64,000 nt of DNA from Phymatolithon calcareum (GCA_977006965.1 OZ345356.1:1798001-1862000), one strand, 5' to 3'; shown: positions 50,712 to 62,346, counted from the first letter of the stretch. Numbers and translations are program-made. The notes: generated by a model from the letters alone, not told the origin.

Positions 50712-51131
50712 CTTGATACGCAACTCAAGGGCATGGAGCATCATGTGTGGAGGCTCTAATGTATGACCGAAAAATATAGCTACAATCGACCACAATAGAA
50801 AATCTGGATCCAGCTTCGATGGGGAAATCAGCATGAGCGGCATGAACACGTAGTTGGTGCCGACGACCGGAGCGGGGGCGCAATTCCACCAGAGCCACCG
50901 GAGTGCCGTGGTGTGTTGTGCGGCGGAGGACAGAAGAGTCCGTGTGGTCGGCGCAACCCACCGTGCTAAGCTCGGAAGCGGGGACCATTCTAAAGTCCTT
51001 AAGCACCTCATCTGCAATGCGCCACTTCCAAGAACTGGATGCTGGAGGAGCACCTTGGAGCAGTGCGCAGTACGTTTTCGTGCGGTGCGCTCCGAAAACT
51101 GGACTCCGGCTACCACGTCTGCACCAGCTCA
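50712..51131. other. No assignable gene
   Basis: Several frames on both strands (for example 50854-51180 plus, 50725-51132 minus) are open but mirror each other and show no motif. Confidence 0.35.
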
Positions 51132-51310
51132 TCTACTGACGTTTGGGGAAACTTTCCGATTGCCAAGAGGTTTTGGCTGAATTCTTCTAAAGAAAGATTT
51201 ACTTTTTGGTGCTGCAGGAGTCAGTGTACTACAAAATCCTTCCTTGATCACCTTCTGATTGCTCTCAACTTGGGAAACATGGTACCTTCCCAATAAATCT
51301 ACTTAATTGT
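51132..51310. repeat. S1 remnant next to a LINE-E tail
   Basis: Reverse S1 remnant (CTACTGACGTTTGGGGAAAC, AGAGGTTTTGGCTGAATTC) followed by the LINE-E 3' end (TTGGGAAACATGGTACCTTC, AATAAATCTACTTAATTG). Confidence 0.55.
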
Positions 51311-53029
51311 CCAGAACAACTCTACCAAATGCAATAGATTCGGTCGGAAACTTTAGGACGACAAGTCCTGGTCCCTCGCTCGCAGAACCGGCGCATGGCG
51401 GCATATTGCTAGTGCGGGCCGTACACGTGAACTACTTATTGAGCGGGTGGTGCATCCCAGGCGCATTTGGTTACGGAGGGAGACGTTCTGTGAAGCAGAA
51501 TGTGTGCACTTGAACTAAATTCCGACTTGCCGAGTTTAATGAGATGGGAAACCATTCTAGCTTACCTAGCATCCACCTACAGGGGGAGCTCGAGACTGAT
51601 TTGGGTAGTCTGTTGCAGATAGTGAACCGCACGTTAACCGAGATACTTCTGTTCTCAACGTCTGTGTGCCGTTACGTGCTAGTAATGTATAGTAAGCTTT
51701 TCAGGTAGCTCTTGTTTTTTTCCATACGCGACCGCCAATAGTGTTTGTATTCTCGTCCTGAACGTCAATCACTGGTGATTGTTCCTCGACGTTGACAGGC
51801 TTCATGAGGGTGTCCCAGGCTAACCACACGTAGCCGAAAGATGACCGGTTCATATGTCAAGGGATGACTGTCTGCCTGGCTGACGACCGTTGACAGATGA
51901 TAGGTACTTCTCGCATGATTGAATCTGCACTTTTATTGCGTCTCAGAAAAGGAATTATGAAAATGCTCTTTTCTCCTAAAACTCTGCAGAAACGTTCCCG
52001 ATGATGGGAAAGCTTATCCTTGCCCATAGCTAACATAAATTTTTGCACAAGTCGCTCTATTCTGGAAGAGGGCGTGACTAGCTAACCTAAGGTGCTGAAG
52101 AACAATGCAAATTGATACGGATATTTGCAAAAGGCTTCTTTCTGAGTTCAACTCAGCACGTAGAGTCCAACAAAAATGTGATGCTTGCGCAGGCTAGACA
52201 TGTCGACAACGTGAATCTTTTCATTCCTTCATTTTACCTTTCCCCTAATAGAGTTGGAAATGTTTTCATTAAAGTCAATCATCCCCCTTCGGTTTTGCAC
52301 AGAATCACATCGAACAAGTTTTTATGATTGGTCCACCGCTTGGGAATACGAATATTGTCATCAGCATGCTCGGCGAAACACATTCCAAAATTGCTGGGTC
52401 GCTGTTCACATGTTTTGCTCGAAGAAAGCCTGTATCAGATGTGTATCGCTGGGTCAACCGGAAAAAATGAAATGACTGTTGCCCCGCGAGCTCAGAGATC
52501 TCTGCGAAAACTACAATTTGCACTTGGAATTCAGAATGATCTTAATGAGTACATAATCACGACAGTGGACTGATCTATACGTCTTGCGAGGAGCGAACTG
52601 AGGGATACTCGATTAACTTTCTTCCCTTTGGAAAGCCCAGATTTCCGGCTTAAAGGTCGATATCACACTAGGATATACAATATGCCTCCGTATCAGTCCT
52701 TAGCTCGACCTTAAAGAAGGTCGGTCTGTGATCCCTAAATCTCACCACAACCCCTTTTCGCTCCGTTGCGGAGTTCTCGATAGTCTAAAATGATACACAC
52801 TTGCACCGCGAATGTTCTCATCAAAATCCATTACTTTCAAGACGTTCCCCGCAGACCCGGTCTCATTCTACTTTGCAATACGCAAATCATCATCTGCATG
52901 CACATCGAAATATACTCTGATAGTCCATGGCGTCAAGTTTCCCGTTGCTTCCCACCTCTGGTCCCCTTAGCAGTCCTTAATTGTCCACAGCTTGAAACAT
53001 GGTTAAGAGCTCAGTATCCGCTGGTAACC
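51311..53029. other. Unassigned interior between the inverted arms
   Basis: A plus-strand frame at 52328-52573 (MVHRLGIRILSS to NEYIITTVD) and one at 52112-52327 are protein-like but unrecognised. A fragment matching the ORF end at 2147-2180 lies at about 52975-53010 on the minus strand. Confidence 0.35.
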
Positions 53030-53083
53030 AGATATATAATTCCATCACTGCTCGGTTGGCCGTGATTTGTAATCCATCAAAAA

Positions 53084-53440
53084 TCAACCAGAATCCTTTA
53101 GACTCTTAGTGAACAACGCTAAAGGACCTGTCCTATGCAGATAAGGACATGACCAGTAAGCGTTTTCGCCGGCATATGCTCGTCCACATGTTCGAAGAAA
53201 AGCTTTCAAATTCCCAGGGGCGGCAGCTTGCAAAAGCACGTTAACAGCTTGGTCTGCAGAGACAGCGCCGTTCGCTGTCCTATATAGGGTGCAAGGACTG
53301 CGCGAACCATCGAGGTAAGCCGAGGACTTCCTGTCCGTGATCTGCATTCCCATGTGAAGATGTAAAGGGGCCATACTATAAGACATCGCGGAATCGGGCA
53401 TTACTGCAAGAGCAAGTTCACTTTTGCCAAGCATAATCAC
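53084..53440 (-). pseudogene. Segment Y, right copy
   Basis: Minus-strand text DVIMLGKSELALAVMPDSAM, GMQITDRKSSAYL, LLQAAAPGNLKAFL matches the second exon of pseudogene Y at 43760-44060. The start of the gene is replaced by a LINE-A fragment. Confidence 0.7.
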
Positions 53441-53445
53441 ATCGT

Positions 53446-53535
53446 TTAGCGGTAAAGTTGGCATTCGGTCGGTTCTCCCCAATGAGCACATCACTCGTCA
53501 CAGACAAGTTCGGTGATACTTTACCAATTTAATTC
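53446..53535 (+). mobile_element. LINE-A fragment without a 3' end
   Basis: A 90-bp piece covering the AFGRF-coding region (CATTCGGTCGGTT, CACATCACTCGTCACAGAC). It lacks the 3' UTR, so it is not a normal truncated insertion; it is probably left by rearrangement. Confidence 0.75.
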
Positions 53536-53744
53536 ATGCTTGATGACCGCTGTTCACCTCCTGACGAGTTTAGGTCTTGGAAGAACTAGGGTCTTGAGAT
53601 TGATAAATAACATATGCCAAAATGTACCCACAGAGTTCAAAGTATCCTCGGTCGGATAAATCTTCTTGTTTGAAATTGCCAAGCAGCGTGCTGAATCGTC
53701 GTGATTCAAAAATGGGCAAATTCTCTAGACTCTAATCAGGCGGC

Positions 53745-53950
53745 AATTTTGAGATGTCAATTATTAAGAATAAAAGAAGCAGAGGAGCAATACAACAGAT
53801 GCTCGACGAAGTGTGTCGCATACTTTCGCCTCGTCTGGAAGAAGATGACAACACACACGTTGGAGGAACCGAATGCGGGACATATTGACCGGAAAGGCTG
53901 GATCGCCGAAGCCCTTTGCTGACATAGCTCCCAACGTGCATAGACTACAC
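53745..53950 (+). pseudogene. Segment X, right copy
   Basis: Matches the minus strand of 39660-39950 (GCTCGACGAAGTGTG, GGCTGGATCGCCGAAGCC, CATAGACTACAC). Interrupted by stops; unknown. Confidence 0.4.
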
Positions 53951-54894
53951 ACATCCTAGGGAAAATTCTGCCAATGCCTCTTGCATAAAAGACCAACAGT
54001 TGTACACTTGGACAGAACTTTAAGCACGGTTAGTACATATGAACTTGGTCAGCATACTTTGGTTACGTGTTTCGATACCAATTCTTGTCGGGTTCGTTGG
54101 AGACAGTAATTGCTCTAATTTACTTAGCCCTTGGTGTTAACGGAGACGCATCGGAGCTCATCGGGGAGCTCACAAGGCTTCTCGATGACATCTTACTTAT
54201 AAGCATGTGCGACATTATGAATGACAGTATAAATTCAAGGCGCAAGGGGCAAGAAGTGAAAGTACCGCTGCACGACCCGTTCTGCTTAGGAGGTGGGCTT
54301 GGAGGGTTGAGTAGAGACAGGACATTAGCAATCTCCCCAATAAATTTCATGGAGGCGTCATCCTCTCGAGCGATATGCACGTACGAAAGTTCGCCAACCA
54401 GTGCCGCAGAAAATTCACGACCCGAATTCTGAGGGGTGTTGAACTGGGACGGACTGTACACAATGAGGCCTATATCTGTGAATTTTCCTCGTGCAAGCTC
54501 CGAATTTTCTTAAGGATTCTCAATAGCCATTGCGTTTCCGTGGAGCTGCCGTGAAAAAAGCTGGGACGTTTTAGAAACTGATGACGTTCTGAAATCGATG
54601 ACCCCGTGGGTACGGTCCTCAAGCTTGACAAGGCAATCAACCTGCAGAAATTTCAACTCGAAGATAAGGAAAGATAGGTCAGAACATGTTCTAGGCCTCT
54701 ATTTTCGCGTGCAGAATTATGCGAGGTTGCTCACCATTCCCGCATGTATACGCTGGTGTCGCGACCCGGTGGAGTGATCGGTTTACGCTCTACTCACGCA
54801 TCATCTTTCTTGTAGAGGAAAATGCCTTTTGGCCTACCCGTGAGGAGCTCATGAGATGGAAGTCCGCGTAGATTAATATTCATGGCGAGGCCAA
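53951..54894. other. No assigned gene
   Basis: A minus-strand frame at 54120-54461 (REFSAALVGELSYVHIARED) looks protein-like but overlaps an open plus-strand frame of similar length. Neither is recognised. Confidence 0.35.
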
Positions 54895-55268
54895 TTGTGT
54901 CGAAAATTGACGTTAATGGAGCGCGCGGCCGATACCGATTCTTGTGGGCCTGAAGGTAGAAACATCTATGACACTCTTCCCAGAGAAAAGCAAAATCCGA
55001 TCTGGCTAACCGACACAATTTGTTTTGGACTTTTCGCCGCTTCGCACCACTCATCGAGGCCGTCCATGTTCCTCTTGTCGAGATTCTTGGGTGGCGCACT
55101 GGAGATCGCGTTCGCCTAAAACTGGAAATGAAGGTGGCCACTGCTGGTCGCACTGGGGTAATTCTTGACATTGATCTATGGCGTCGCGGTCGCATGTCCG
55201 TGTGCAGTAATTTGCATGCCCAGATGGAGACACATGTGGGCAAGCAGGCCCACATGTTTCAATTATGA
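54895..55268 (+). pseudogene. Unknown gene convergent to the histone-chaperone gene
   Basis: Plus-strand frames ending LIEAVHVPLVEILGWRTGDR, VRLKLEMKVATAGRTGVILD and HMFQL, stop at 55268. The same DNA in the other arm (36880-37100) is not open. The alternating strand-like pattern could suit a small beta-rich (hotdog-like) enzyme, but this is weak. Confidence 0.3.
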
Positions 55269-56793
55269 CTTTTTACAGCTCATACCGACAACGGTGCTGG
55301 TGGAAACCGTATCTGCAGCAGGGAAGACGTGCAAGTGACTTTTACTGGTGCGCTACTCAGCATTTCTGCGCTTAACGGAGCGCGCGCTAACGCTACTCAA
55401 TACATGAACAAAACTTCTATTAAACGGACGCGATTTCAACGGGAATCAACTTTCGGTTGTAAAGGGGGGCATGAGGATTATGGGACTGATACAAACAGTC
55501 AACGAACACTAAGATTACGAGCATCACATGCTCGGGTCGGATACAGGTGACGCATTCTCGGATGATCAGTTCCCATTGTTGCTCGCAAAACTACGCAATT
55601 CTGCTGCCACGACATCTCGAGGGCGATATATAAGATCGGACATTCGCCATATCTGCAAAGTAGAGCCGCCAGCGCCCATCCTCTCGCTCAGCGACGCTAT
55701 GCACCAAGGGTCAGATTCATCTGGCTGCCATTCAATATCAACAACCATGTTGTCTTCAAATGCGTGTCCCACATGCCGAAACAAAAGCGCAGAAGTCGTC
55801 ATCATTGGGTTTGCCACAGGTGAATTGTCATCTAAAGAACGATTCCACACGCACACATGCCCATCTTCTCCACCTGAGGCGCATACGTTCGGTAGATATC
55901 GGTTCCACGCAACCACATTAACCTGTCCAGAATGCCCAGCGAAAGTGTGGCATGGAGTCGCAACGCCGTTCTGGTTCATGAGGTAACGTTTGTCCCACAC
56001 TTTCACCAGTTCATCGTTGCTTCCGGTCACAATTAAGTGTTCGTTTGGACCACTGAAGTCACATGAGTTGATATCCCCACGGTGAGCCCCGCGAACAACC
56101 GTCCCAGCACGTGAGCCTTGACGAAAGTCCCAGATGATAAGCATCTGATCTCGGCCCACTGAGGCAAGAAGATTCCTGTTAACGCGATTGAAGCTAACCT
56201 CTTCCACAGTGTGTTGGTGGTGGTGCGACGGACTCCAACGTCCAAGTTTTGTGGAAGGCTGAATAATGCAACCATTCGATTCGTAATCACGCAAGTTCCA
56301 AACAAGAATTTCGCCGTCGACGCCACCACTGGCAATCCAAACTTCATCCGAGGCTTGGTACGGACCGTTGATGGAAAATACGGAAAGCGCATATTCGGCA
56401 ATGTTAGCATGACCCTTGAGCGTGCAAGTTGGGGTGTTGGTGTTGGTTCTCAGCTCCCCACGCTCGCGGTGACCCTGTGATTTGAAGTCCCACAGATATA
56501 GTTCAGGACTATCCGAATGGGTGACAACAACATCCGGAGCAACCATGCGAATTTTGTTAACTTCTCCTGGATGAATAATGCGCTTCTTCAATGAGAACTC
56601 GGCGGTTGATATCGAATGCGAACGGTTGGTCACCACGGGTTCATCCAACCAGGGAGAGGCGATGTCATTTAACTTGCTGGCGTGCTTGTCGATGACTCGG
56701 GCCTCAAAGTGAAGCAAGGTATTCGCATCAGGTCCCGCTGTGCCTGTTCTCTCGCCAAGGTAAAGTGCACGTGTGGAAAAACCAGAGGTGCCA

Positions 56794-56805
56794 CTTCGCC
56801 CTCGA
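56794..56805. repeat. TSD of LINE-C copy 2, left
   Basis: cttcgccctcga, exact match at 58063-58074. The left-arm gene has one copy of this site in the same place. Confidence 0.9.
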
Positions 56806-57987
56806 CGAGGAGTACCTCAAGGTTCCCCGCTTAGTCCATGCCTATACAATATATTCATGGACACATTCGCAGAAGCCGTCTCCAAGACAGACAGGAACGT
56901 TTCAGAAAGTCCTGTGCAATTGTTCGCAGATGATGTCCAGCTTCAAGCGAAGACAGGACGAGGAATGCAGAAACTTCTTGATATAGCGACCAGTTGGGCA
57001 AGCGAAAATGGCATGAAATGGAACACAAAACCAGGAAAAAGCGAAGTTCTTAAGTACAAAGGACTTCAGAAGCACACGTTTTACTTGGCAGGACGAGAAC
57101 TATATCAAGCCTGGAGACTCTCGTATCTTGGGGTAAGCATGAATAACAAGGGTGTTACGGATGACACGGCCATAGCAAGAGTTCGAAATGCTGCAGGATG
57201 CATACATAAGCTGCGGGAGCTTGGAGTGAATGTTCGAGGATTCAAACCGGAGACATGCATCAGGATCTTTAAGTCGCTAATTATCCCGAAATGGGAGTAT
57301 GCGTTACACGTTACTCCAATGACAAATCGATTGCTCTCGGCAATCGAGTCGGCAGAGGGCTTGTTCTACAAAAATGTTTTCGGAAAGTATGCCGAACACC
57401 GCCGGGACCGAATGCGAGTTCTGTGCCGACTGGGACCACCAAAGATGAGGAGACGTCATCAAGCAGAAAGGTTTGCATTAAGCCTGGTAAGGCACAAAAA
57501 GCGCCTTGAAGAAACAGAAGAGTACGTTGGAAGAGATGAGGACGTAAAGGAAGCAATGAAGGATATTGAATATCTCAAGATGTATGAAGACTTGCGACAA
57601 GCCCTTCAGAAAGCCCAGGAGGGATCTGTCACGAAGAAGACGAGGAGAGAAGAAACAATTAAGGTATGGGAAAAGGAAGAAGAAGGCAGGTCAATGAAGA
57701 TTCCTATTGAAGTCAAGCTACCAGGGATCCTTTACATAGGAGAAAGAACAACACGTTTAAGGTGCCTAAGGTTGACATTCAACCGAGCACCCCTTTGGAG
57801 GAAATCAGTGTTGGGTGCGTACTGTGGGATTACCGCGGTGGTCGAACTAGTCGCCTTACAACGTACTCTAGCGTCATCGAAGATGAGTACAGAAATTGAG
57901 TTTGAGTGCAAGAGACTTACAGGAGCTCTTGTTGGGAGAGAATTACGAATCAAGAACGTTTTGAGCAGCCAGATGACTATAGCGTAG
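56806..57987 (+). pseudogene. LINE-C RT, C-terminal two thirds (open frame)
   Basis: About 393 codons open from the insertion point to the natural stop: RGVPQGSPLSPCLYNIFMD, catalytic FADDVQLQAK, SYLGVSMNNK, PKWEYALHVTP, then the charged linker and RTTRLRCLRLTFNRAPLWRK, ending SSQMTIA. The fingers and upstream palm aspartate are lost. An intact frame fits a young insertion. It is the reference for the C-terminal half of the family here. Confidence 0.9.
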
Positions 57988-58062
57988 AGATTATGCAAGA
58001 GCTGCCCCGTTACTCCAAGGTGAGGCTTTGGGAGCTCTCAAAAATAAAATCATCAAATATCC
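56806..58062 (+). mobile_element. LINE-C copy 2 (5'-truncated, in the histone-chaperone gene)
   Basis: From RRGVPQGSPLSP of the RT domain to the tail TCATCAAATATCCC, with a 12-bp TSD. It is inserted antisense to the host gene between codons for the histone-binding region and the first WD repeat. Confidence 0.93.
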
Positions 58063-58450
58063 CTTCGCCCTCGAACATCCAAGTTTGGGACTCGATTACC
58101 CCAGCGGACGGCCGCATGAGGCCACATGAGCCAACGAGATGAGATCCAATCGTACAGAAGAGGAATATGGTCCGTCTTCCAGAGATTGTAACGGTCTTCT
58201 TCATCAGTGACACCCACGGGACGACCATTACACGGCGTAGGCATGGTTACCTCCGATGGGAACAGTGCAACGCTCTTGGAAATGCTTGTGAAGGAAAACG
58301 GTTGAGAGATTTGGGCATTCCTTGGAGACAGGAAACAGAAACGCGGCTCTTGCAGCTTTTAACTTGCACTGGTTCCCCCCAAAAAAATTGTTATGACAAG
58401 CAGAATGGAAAATCAAAAATTTTGCAATGATCGAGGGGATGAATCAATAT

Positions 58451-58599
58451 CATTACAGAACTGATGACATCAATTATTTCTCATAAATACACATAAAATA
58501 TGAATTATTTCGTTTGCATCGACGAGAGTATCCAGTTTCAAGAAAATATGAAGATAGAAGTGAAATATTTTCAAACTGACTTCAGGAAAAGTTTCCTAT
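58451..58599. other. AT-rich, no feature
   Basis: Nothing supported. Confidence 0.35.
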
Positions 58600-58851
58600 G
58601 GTAGTTGACCGGCTTTGCAATTTTAATTATTTATTGAGAAGGTACTATCTTGAAAATTCGGCACCTTTTTCAGCGTGTATTCTACTAATCTCTATAATTT
58701 TCATTTGCCTTTATCAGAATTGCATAGTATCACATCTGTGGCTCGTGCCACGGTCCATGAAGGTTTTCCAAGGATACTGTTGAGTGTTCGAACTGCCCTC
58801 GCTCCTTGAGTGCCTATTTGTTCAATCAATATCGGTGGATTTCTTGAGAAG

Positions 58852-58967
58852 CCAAGCAGTGAGGAAAAGAGAAAGCAGATTCAGGATTCATTGCGCAAGA
58901 TGCTGGAAGCGACCTATAAACCATCTTGTGAATCCTGAATCTGCTTTCTCTTTTCCTCACTGCTTGG
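58852..58967. repeat. Inverted repeat, 39-bp perfect arms, 38-nt loop
   Basis: The arm starting CCAAGCAGTGAGGAAAAGAG (58852-58890) is exactly repeated in reverse complement at 58929-58967. The related repeats at 37.9 and 59.9 kb lack the left arm, so it arose as a local inverted copy. Confidence 0.93.
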
Positions 58968-59518
58968 TGCGGCAGATCCGTCGTGGAAAACGTTGCTTTC
59001 CAGAGGCGGGGTTCTGCTTGCTGCTCCCAGACCTGTCGAAGGCCGGATCAATCTTGAAAGTCAATTGCCACGTTTGCACCCTCGAATACAGATACAGCTA
59101 TGTCCCAGAGTCTTCTGTCTCTTCCACTACTTTTCCCAATCATCGCAGATGCTGTCCGCGAAACTCCCATGATTCTATTTGACAAACCTTCATTTGTCTG
59201 TTCCGTTGTCGACATGCCTCGCCAGCGCAGCTATACGTGACGCCCTGAACTCGGAAAGGAACGTATTGCAAATATCCGTCGCAATTTGCACTGCATCTCG
59301 ACAGCTTAGATTCGCTAGTTATGCCATCTTCCAGAATATGAGCGAGTAGTGCAAAAGCACATGTTAGCTATGGACAAGAAGAAGCTTTCCCATCGTTGAG
59401 GACGTTTCTGCCGAGCGTCAGGATGAAAGCGCATTTGCGATAATGCATTTTCTTACCAGAAATATAAATGGATTTATTAAGAAGGTACCATTTGTCCAAC
59501 TTGAAAAAAGGCGGAAGG

Positions 59519-59665
59519 AGACGAGAGGTGGGTTTTTGTAGTCCACTGACTCGTGTTATACCATCGAAAAACTCTTCTTTAGACAAAATCCAGCCAAAAC
59601 CTCTTGCATATAGGAAAGTTGCCCAAGCTTCAGCAGATGCGTTACTAACTTTTAAATAAAAATGG
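59519..59665 (+). repeat. S1 repeat copy at 59.5 kb
   Basis: GAGACGAGAGGTGGGTTTTT, TAGTCCACTGACTCGTG, CAGCAGATGCGTTACTAAC and TTTTAAATAAAAATG, without a (TTC)n tail. Confidence 0.75.
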
Positions 59666-60250
59666 GCTTTTCCTGTTCTGGAGGAAAGTCAGTACCTTTC
59701 TTAGCGTTCTACAAGACTCGAAACTTCAGTTGAAACTATTTCTGGTGTCGACGAGGAGAGAGAACGTGGAACCCGCAGTGCAATCATCAGAATTTCGTAG
59801 TATCTGGTCAATGGCGCCGCCACGTTGTTCTCCTCTGCGGGGTCCGTGCAGAGTGATCATGCTGACTGCCCATGGTCTTTGACCGCCCATTTCTTCTATC
59901 AACTTCGGCGGATTTCTTGGAAAGTAACCTAAAACCATCTTGCGATGAGAATTCTGTGCCTGCTTTCTTTCATCCTCACTGCTTGGTGCGTAAGACTATT
60001 CATGGAAAAAGTGATTCTCCTGGCACGGCTTTCTTCTTGCTTTTCCCGGACTTGCCCGGGGCACTTCTATCTTGGATTTGAGTTGGCGTGTTCGATTTTC
60101 GAATGCGGTCTACCATTTCGAGTTCTAGCTCTACTCCATCGTCCCTAGTCTCCTCCGCAGCCTTACCAAGTCTTCGTCTTAATTTCGAGAACAAAAGCTC
60201 TCTGCCTTTTCTCAGGCAATTCCTTTCGTTATTACAGATTAATCGGACCA

Positions 60251-60542
60251 TTTAGTTTAGTGAGCAGCCAAAATTTTTCCAAACAACAATTGAGTAAACC
60301 AGCTCACTGGACAACCAAACCCATAAACTAGTGCCTACTCCCGCTGGAGAACCTTCTACTTTCGACAACTCTCCAACTCCTGTGGACGTCCTAGCAAGCG
60401 AGAACGAATGCAAATTCATCTTGGCTCCACGGCGAGAGGGTCCCTAGTTTTCTCTGATATTTGCTGGTCCGTTTTTCATTCAATCATCTTCTTTTCTTTT
60501 TTTACGGCAGGATATCTGAGCAAATCAAAGTGTAATGTGCTA
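60251..60542. other. No recognisable gene
   Basis: Nothing supported. Confidence 0.4.
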
Positions 60543-60765
60543 AACATTTATTAGGCCTATAAGAGGTTCCTGGACTGGATTCATCCTGGGCACTCGCTTA
60601 ACTTTTTCCCGCTAGTACTGCGGCAAGTCACTATATTGCCGCGGAACGTACTTCAATTCTTCCTTGTGGAAGGACTGGAACCGGTGACCTCAACGCTCCT
60701 ATCTTTATAATACCGAAGTATTCCCTCAGGAGCGCGGCGGTAAGTGTATCACTTGACCAATGGCT
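60543..60765 (-). mobile_element. SINE-1 copy 2 (diverged)
   Basis: The minus strand has a D-arm-like AAGTGATACACTTACC, a GCTCCT...AGGAGC stem around an extra ~20 nt, then TTGAGGTCACCGGTTCCAGT (B box with one change), ACGTTCCGC and GCAGTACTAGCG, in the same order as 5222-5400. Confidence 0.7.
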
Positions 60766-60938
60766 AACGAATTTGACGTCGGCTTGCACGTCTCGGCCAG
60801 ATGCATCACCAAGGATTGATTCTGGTGATCATCTGCCGCATTTGGTCCTTTCTTGTGTATAAGGATCAGCATAGCTTGTCGCCATCCAGTCCGTATGCAA
60901 CGTAGTCTTTTGCAAACCTCTCTTAGTGATGCATGTTG

Positions 60939-60951
60939 TTAATGTCCGAAT
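60939..60951. repeat. TSD of LINE-A copy 9, left
   Basis: ttaatgtccgaat, exact match at 61267-61279. Confidence 0.9.
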
Positions 60952-61266
60952 TTTTTTTGAATTTAGAATATATTAAACGCCCTCAGAAGCACTCCTGAGA
61001 CTGCAAGGGAGATGCGTACTCTCTTGCAGCTTCGGTCATCTACTCAAATCCGTGTAATGCGGGTAAACGACGTAGCCCTAGCAGCAAAAACCCTCTCCGG
61101 AGGGCAGAGGGAAAAGCTTGAGTCCACTGGTCAGATTTCTTATAGGGCTCAGGATCGTAGCTCAATTGACGCCTTGTCATAAAAGACGATATTGAAGAAG
61201 AGAGATTTTCCCGTTATATTAATCTCCTCTTTTCTCAGTTGATATATGCCTAGGTATTCCTCGCGC
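60952..61266 (-). mobile_element. LINE-A copy 9 (short, minus strand)
   Basis: 3' UTR with stem-loop (61070-61123) and the end of the coding region, with a 13-bp TSD. It occupies the same site as copy 4 at 24972, so it predates segmental duplication P. Confidence 0.9.
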
Positions 61267-61834
61267 TTAATGTCCGAATGAGAATCTATAGCATTGTGCA
61301 TACTCTTGTGAATGAGATATTGAGATCTCGCAGCTCTGACGTGAGAGCTTCGACGAAGAAGAATAAATTTTTATTTGAAAGCTACGAAGACTTCTGCTGT
61401 GAGACCTTTGAGTAAAAGTCCCAGAATACAACTATATTGACGCTTATAAGACTAGCAAAAAAAGAACTGTTCCTTTGAAAGAAAATTTGTACCTGACAAT
61501 GGCGCCCTTTAATCTTTCTTACTGTCTACAATTTGAGTGACGTGTGCTATCGTACTCTCTCGACAACGGAGATAATTTTTCAAGCACGACCATGAACGAC
61601 ATTGATGTGTCCGTTCTAAGTCATTGGCCTCCTTATATACGACCTTCTAGAAGAGTAGATTGGAGGAATACGAAAATATCTCAACTTCATGGCATTGGCT
61701 TGAACATGCCCATTTTCTACAAAAGCGCTAGGTCAATCTCGCGGTGCATAATTCCTCGTCAAAGCTTGCCTCAATTTCTCGGAAGGAAGTACACTGCTCA
61801 GACGCTATGAGCGCCTGAGATACGGCATGATGTC

Positions 61835-62209
61835 TTGGATGCTGAGGAAGAACACTTGATCCTCTTGCTCTACAGCAGCGAGAGCCACAATCTTGCGCGA
61901 ATGGCCATTGGGTACACATGCGGGATTCCCAAACCTGCATCTAGTGCCATGCATAGTGTGGGTATCAGGGCACAGGAGCAAATTACGTGCAGCTTTGCCA
62001 CCCTCATCTGTGATACTGTTGCGGAGGTATCGCCGTCGGAAGAGAAAGCAGAGAACGAACACTTCCAACAGCAGTGCCCATTGCGCTGGCTTACACCGTC
62101 AAAGAAAGGAAAAGTTGGATTCCAGAAGGCGACACTTCTTCAGAATTTCAATCAATTAAATCTGGAGCCTGTGTATGACACTGAGCCAAACACCTGTGGA
62201 TACCCATGA
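61835..62209 (+). CDS. Conserved unknown ORF, copy 2
   Basis: The same frame as 26203-26602 (NLARMAIGYTCGIPKPA, DTVAEVSPSEEKAENEHFQQ), stop at 62209. There is no in-frame ATG upstream because of a 2-base loss near 61810, so it is either broken or an internal exon of the PAH gene. Confidence 0.35.
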   Translation: MDAEEEHLILLLYSSESHNLARMAIGYTCGIPKPASSAMHSVGIRAQEQITCSFATLICDTVAEVSPSEEKAENEHFQQQCPLRWLTPSKKGKVGFQKATLLQNFNQLNLEPVYDTEPNTCGYP

Positions 62210-62346
62210 GGGCATTCGAGCCGCTATACTCTCGCACATCCTGGTTGCTCCTGACGAGACTCACCAACCTTGGAGCTTGACCTTTCTCAAGACGCGAATT
62301 CAAGGCGCGCGGTGACCTATTGCATCGTCGCTGGTTCAAGGGAAAC

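Larger units (their letters stand above)
55566..58244 (-). pseudogene. RBBP4/MSI1-type histone-chaperone gene, right-arm copy, split by LINE-C
   Basis: The same gene as at 35135. N-terminus at 58244 (MPTPCNGRPVGV, YNLWKTDHIPLLYDWISSRW), then a LINE-C insertion (56806-58062), then the rest (56805 to 55566) with ASGGVDGEILVWNL, ASVGRDQMLIIWDF, VTGSNDELVKVWD, CASGGEDGHVCVWN and an intact C-terminus LQIWRMSDLIYRPRD. This copy keeps the AAA run that the left copy has shortened, so its last WD blade is in frame. Without the LINE it would be a normal-length family member. A frame starting MLHFEARVID (56717) could still give a protein without the histone-binding N-terminus. Confidence 0.9.
53030..58450 (-). 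repeat. Right arm of the large inverted duplication
   Basis: Holds segment Y (53030-53440), segment X (53745-53950) and the histone-chaperone gene with flanks (54900-58450), in mirror order to 34910-44195. Confidence 0.75.
58600..60250 (-). repeat. Two LINE-E-like copies with S1 between
   Basis: The first unit (58614-59515) and second unit (59670-60120) share text in order, for example GGATTTCTTGGAAAG against GGATTTCTTGAGAAG, then AAACCATCTTG and TCCTCACTGCTTGGTGCG. The first also matches 2519-2860. A minus-strand frame carries VQIATDICNTFLSEFRASRI, a possible ORF of the element. Classification unknown. Confidence 0.5.
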
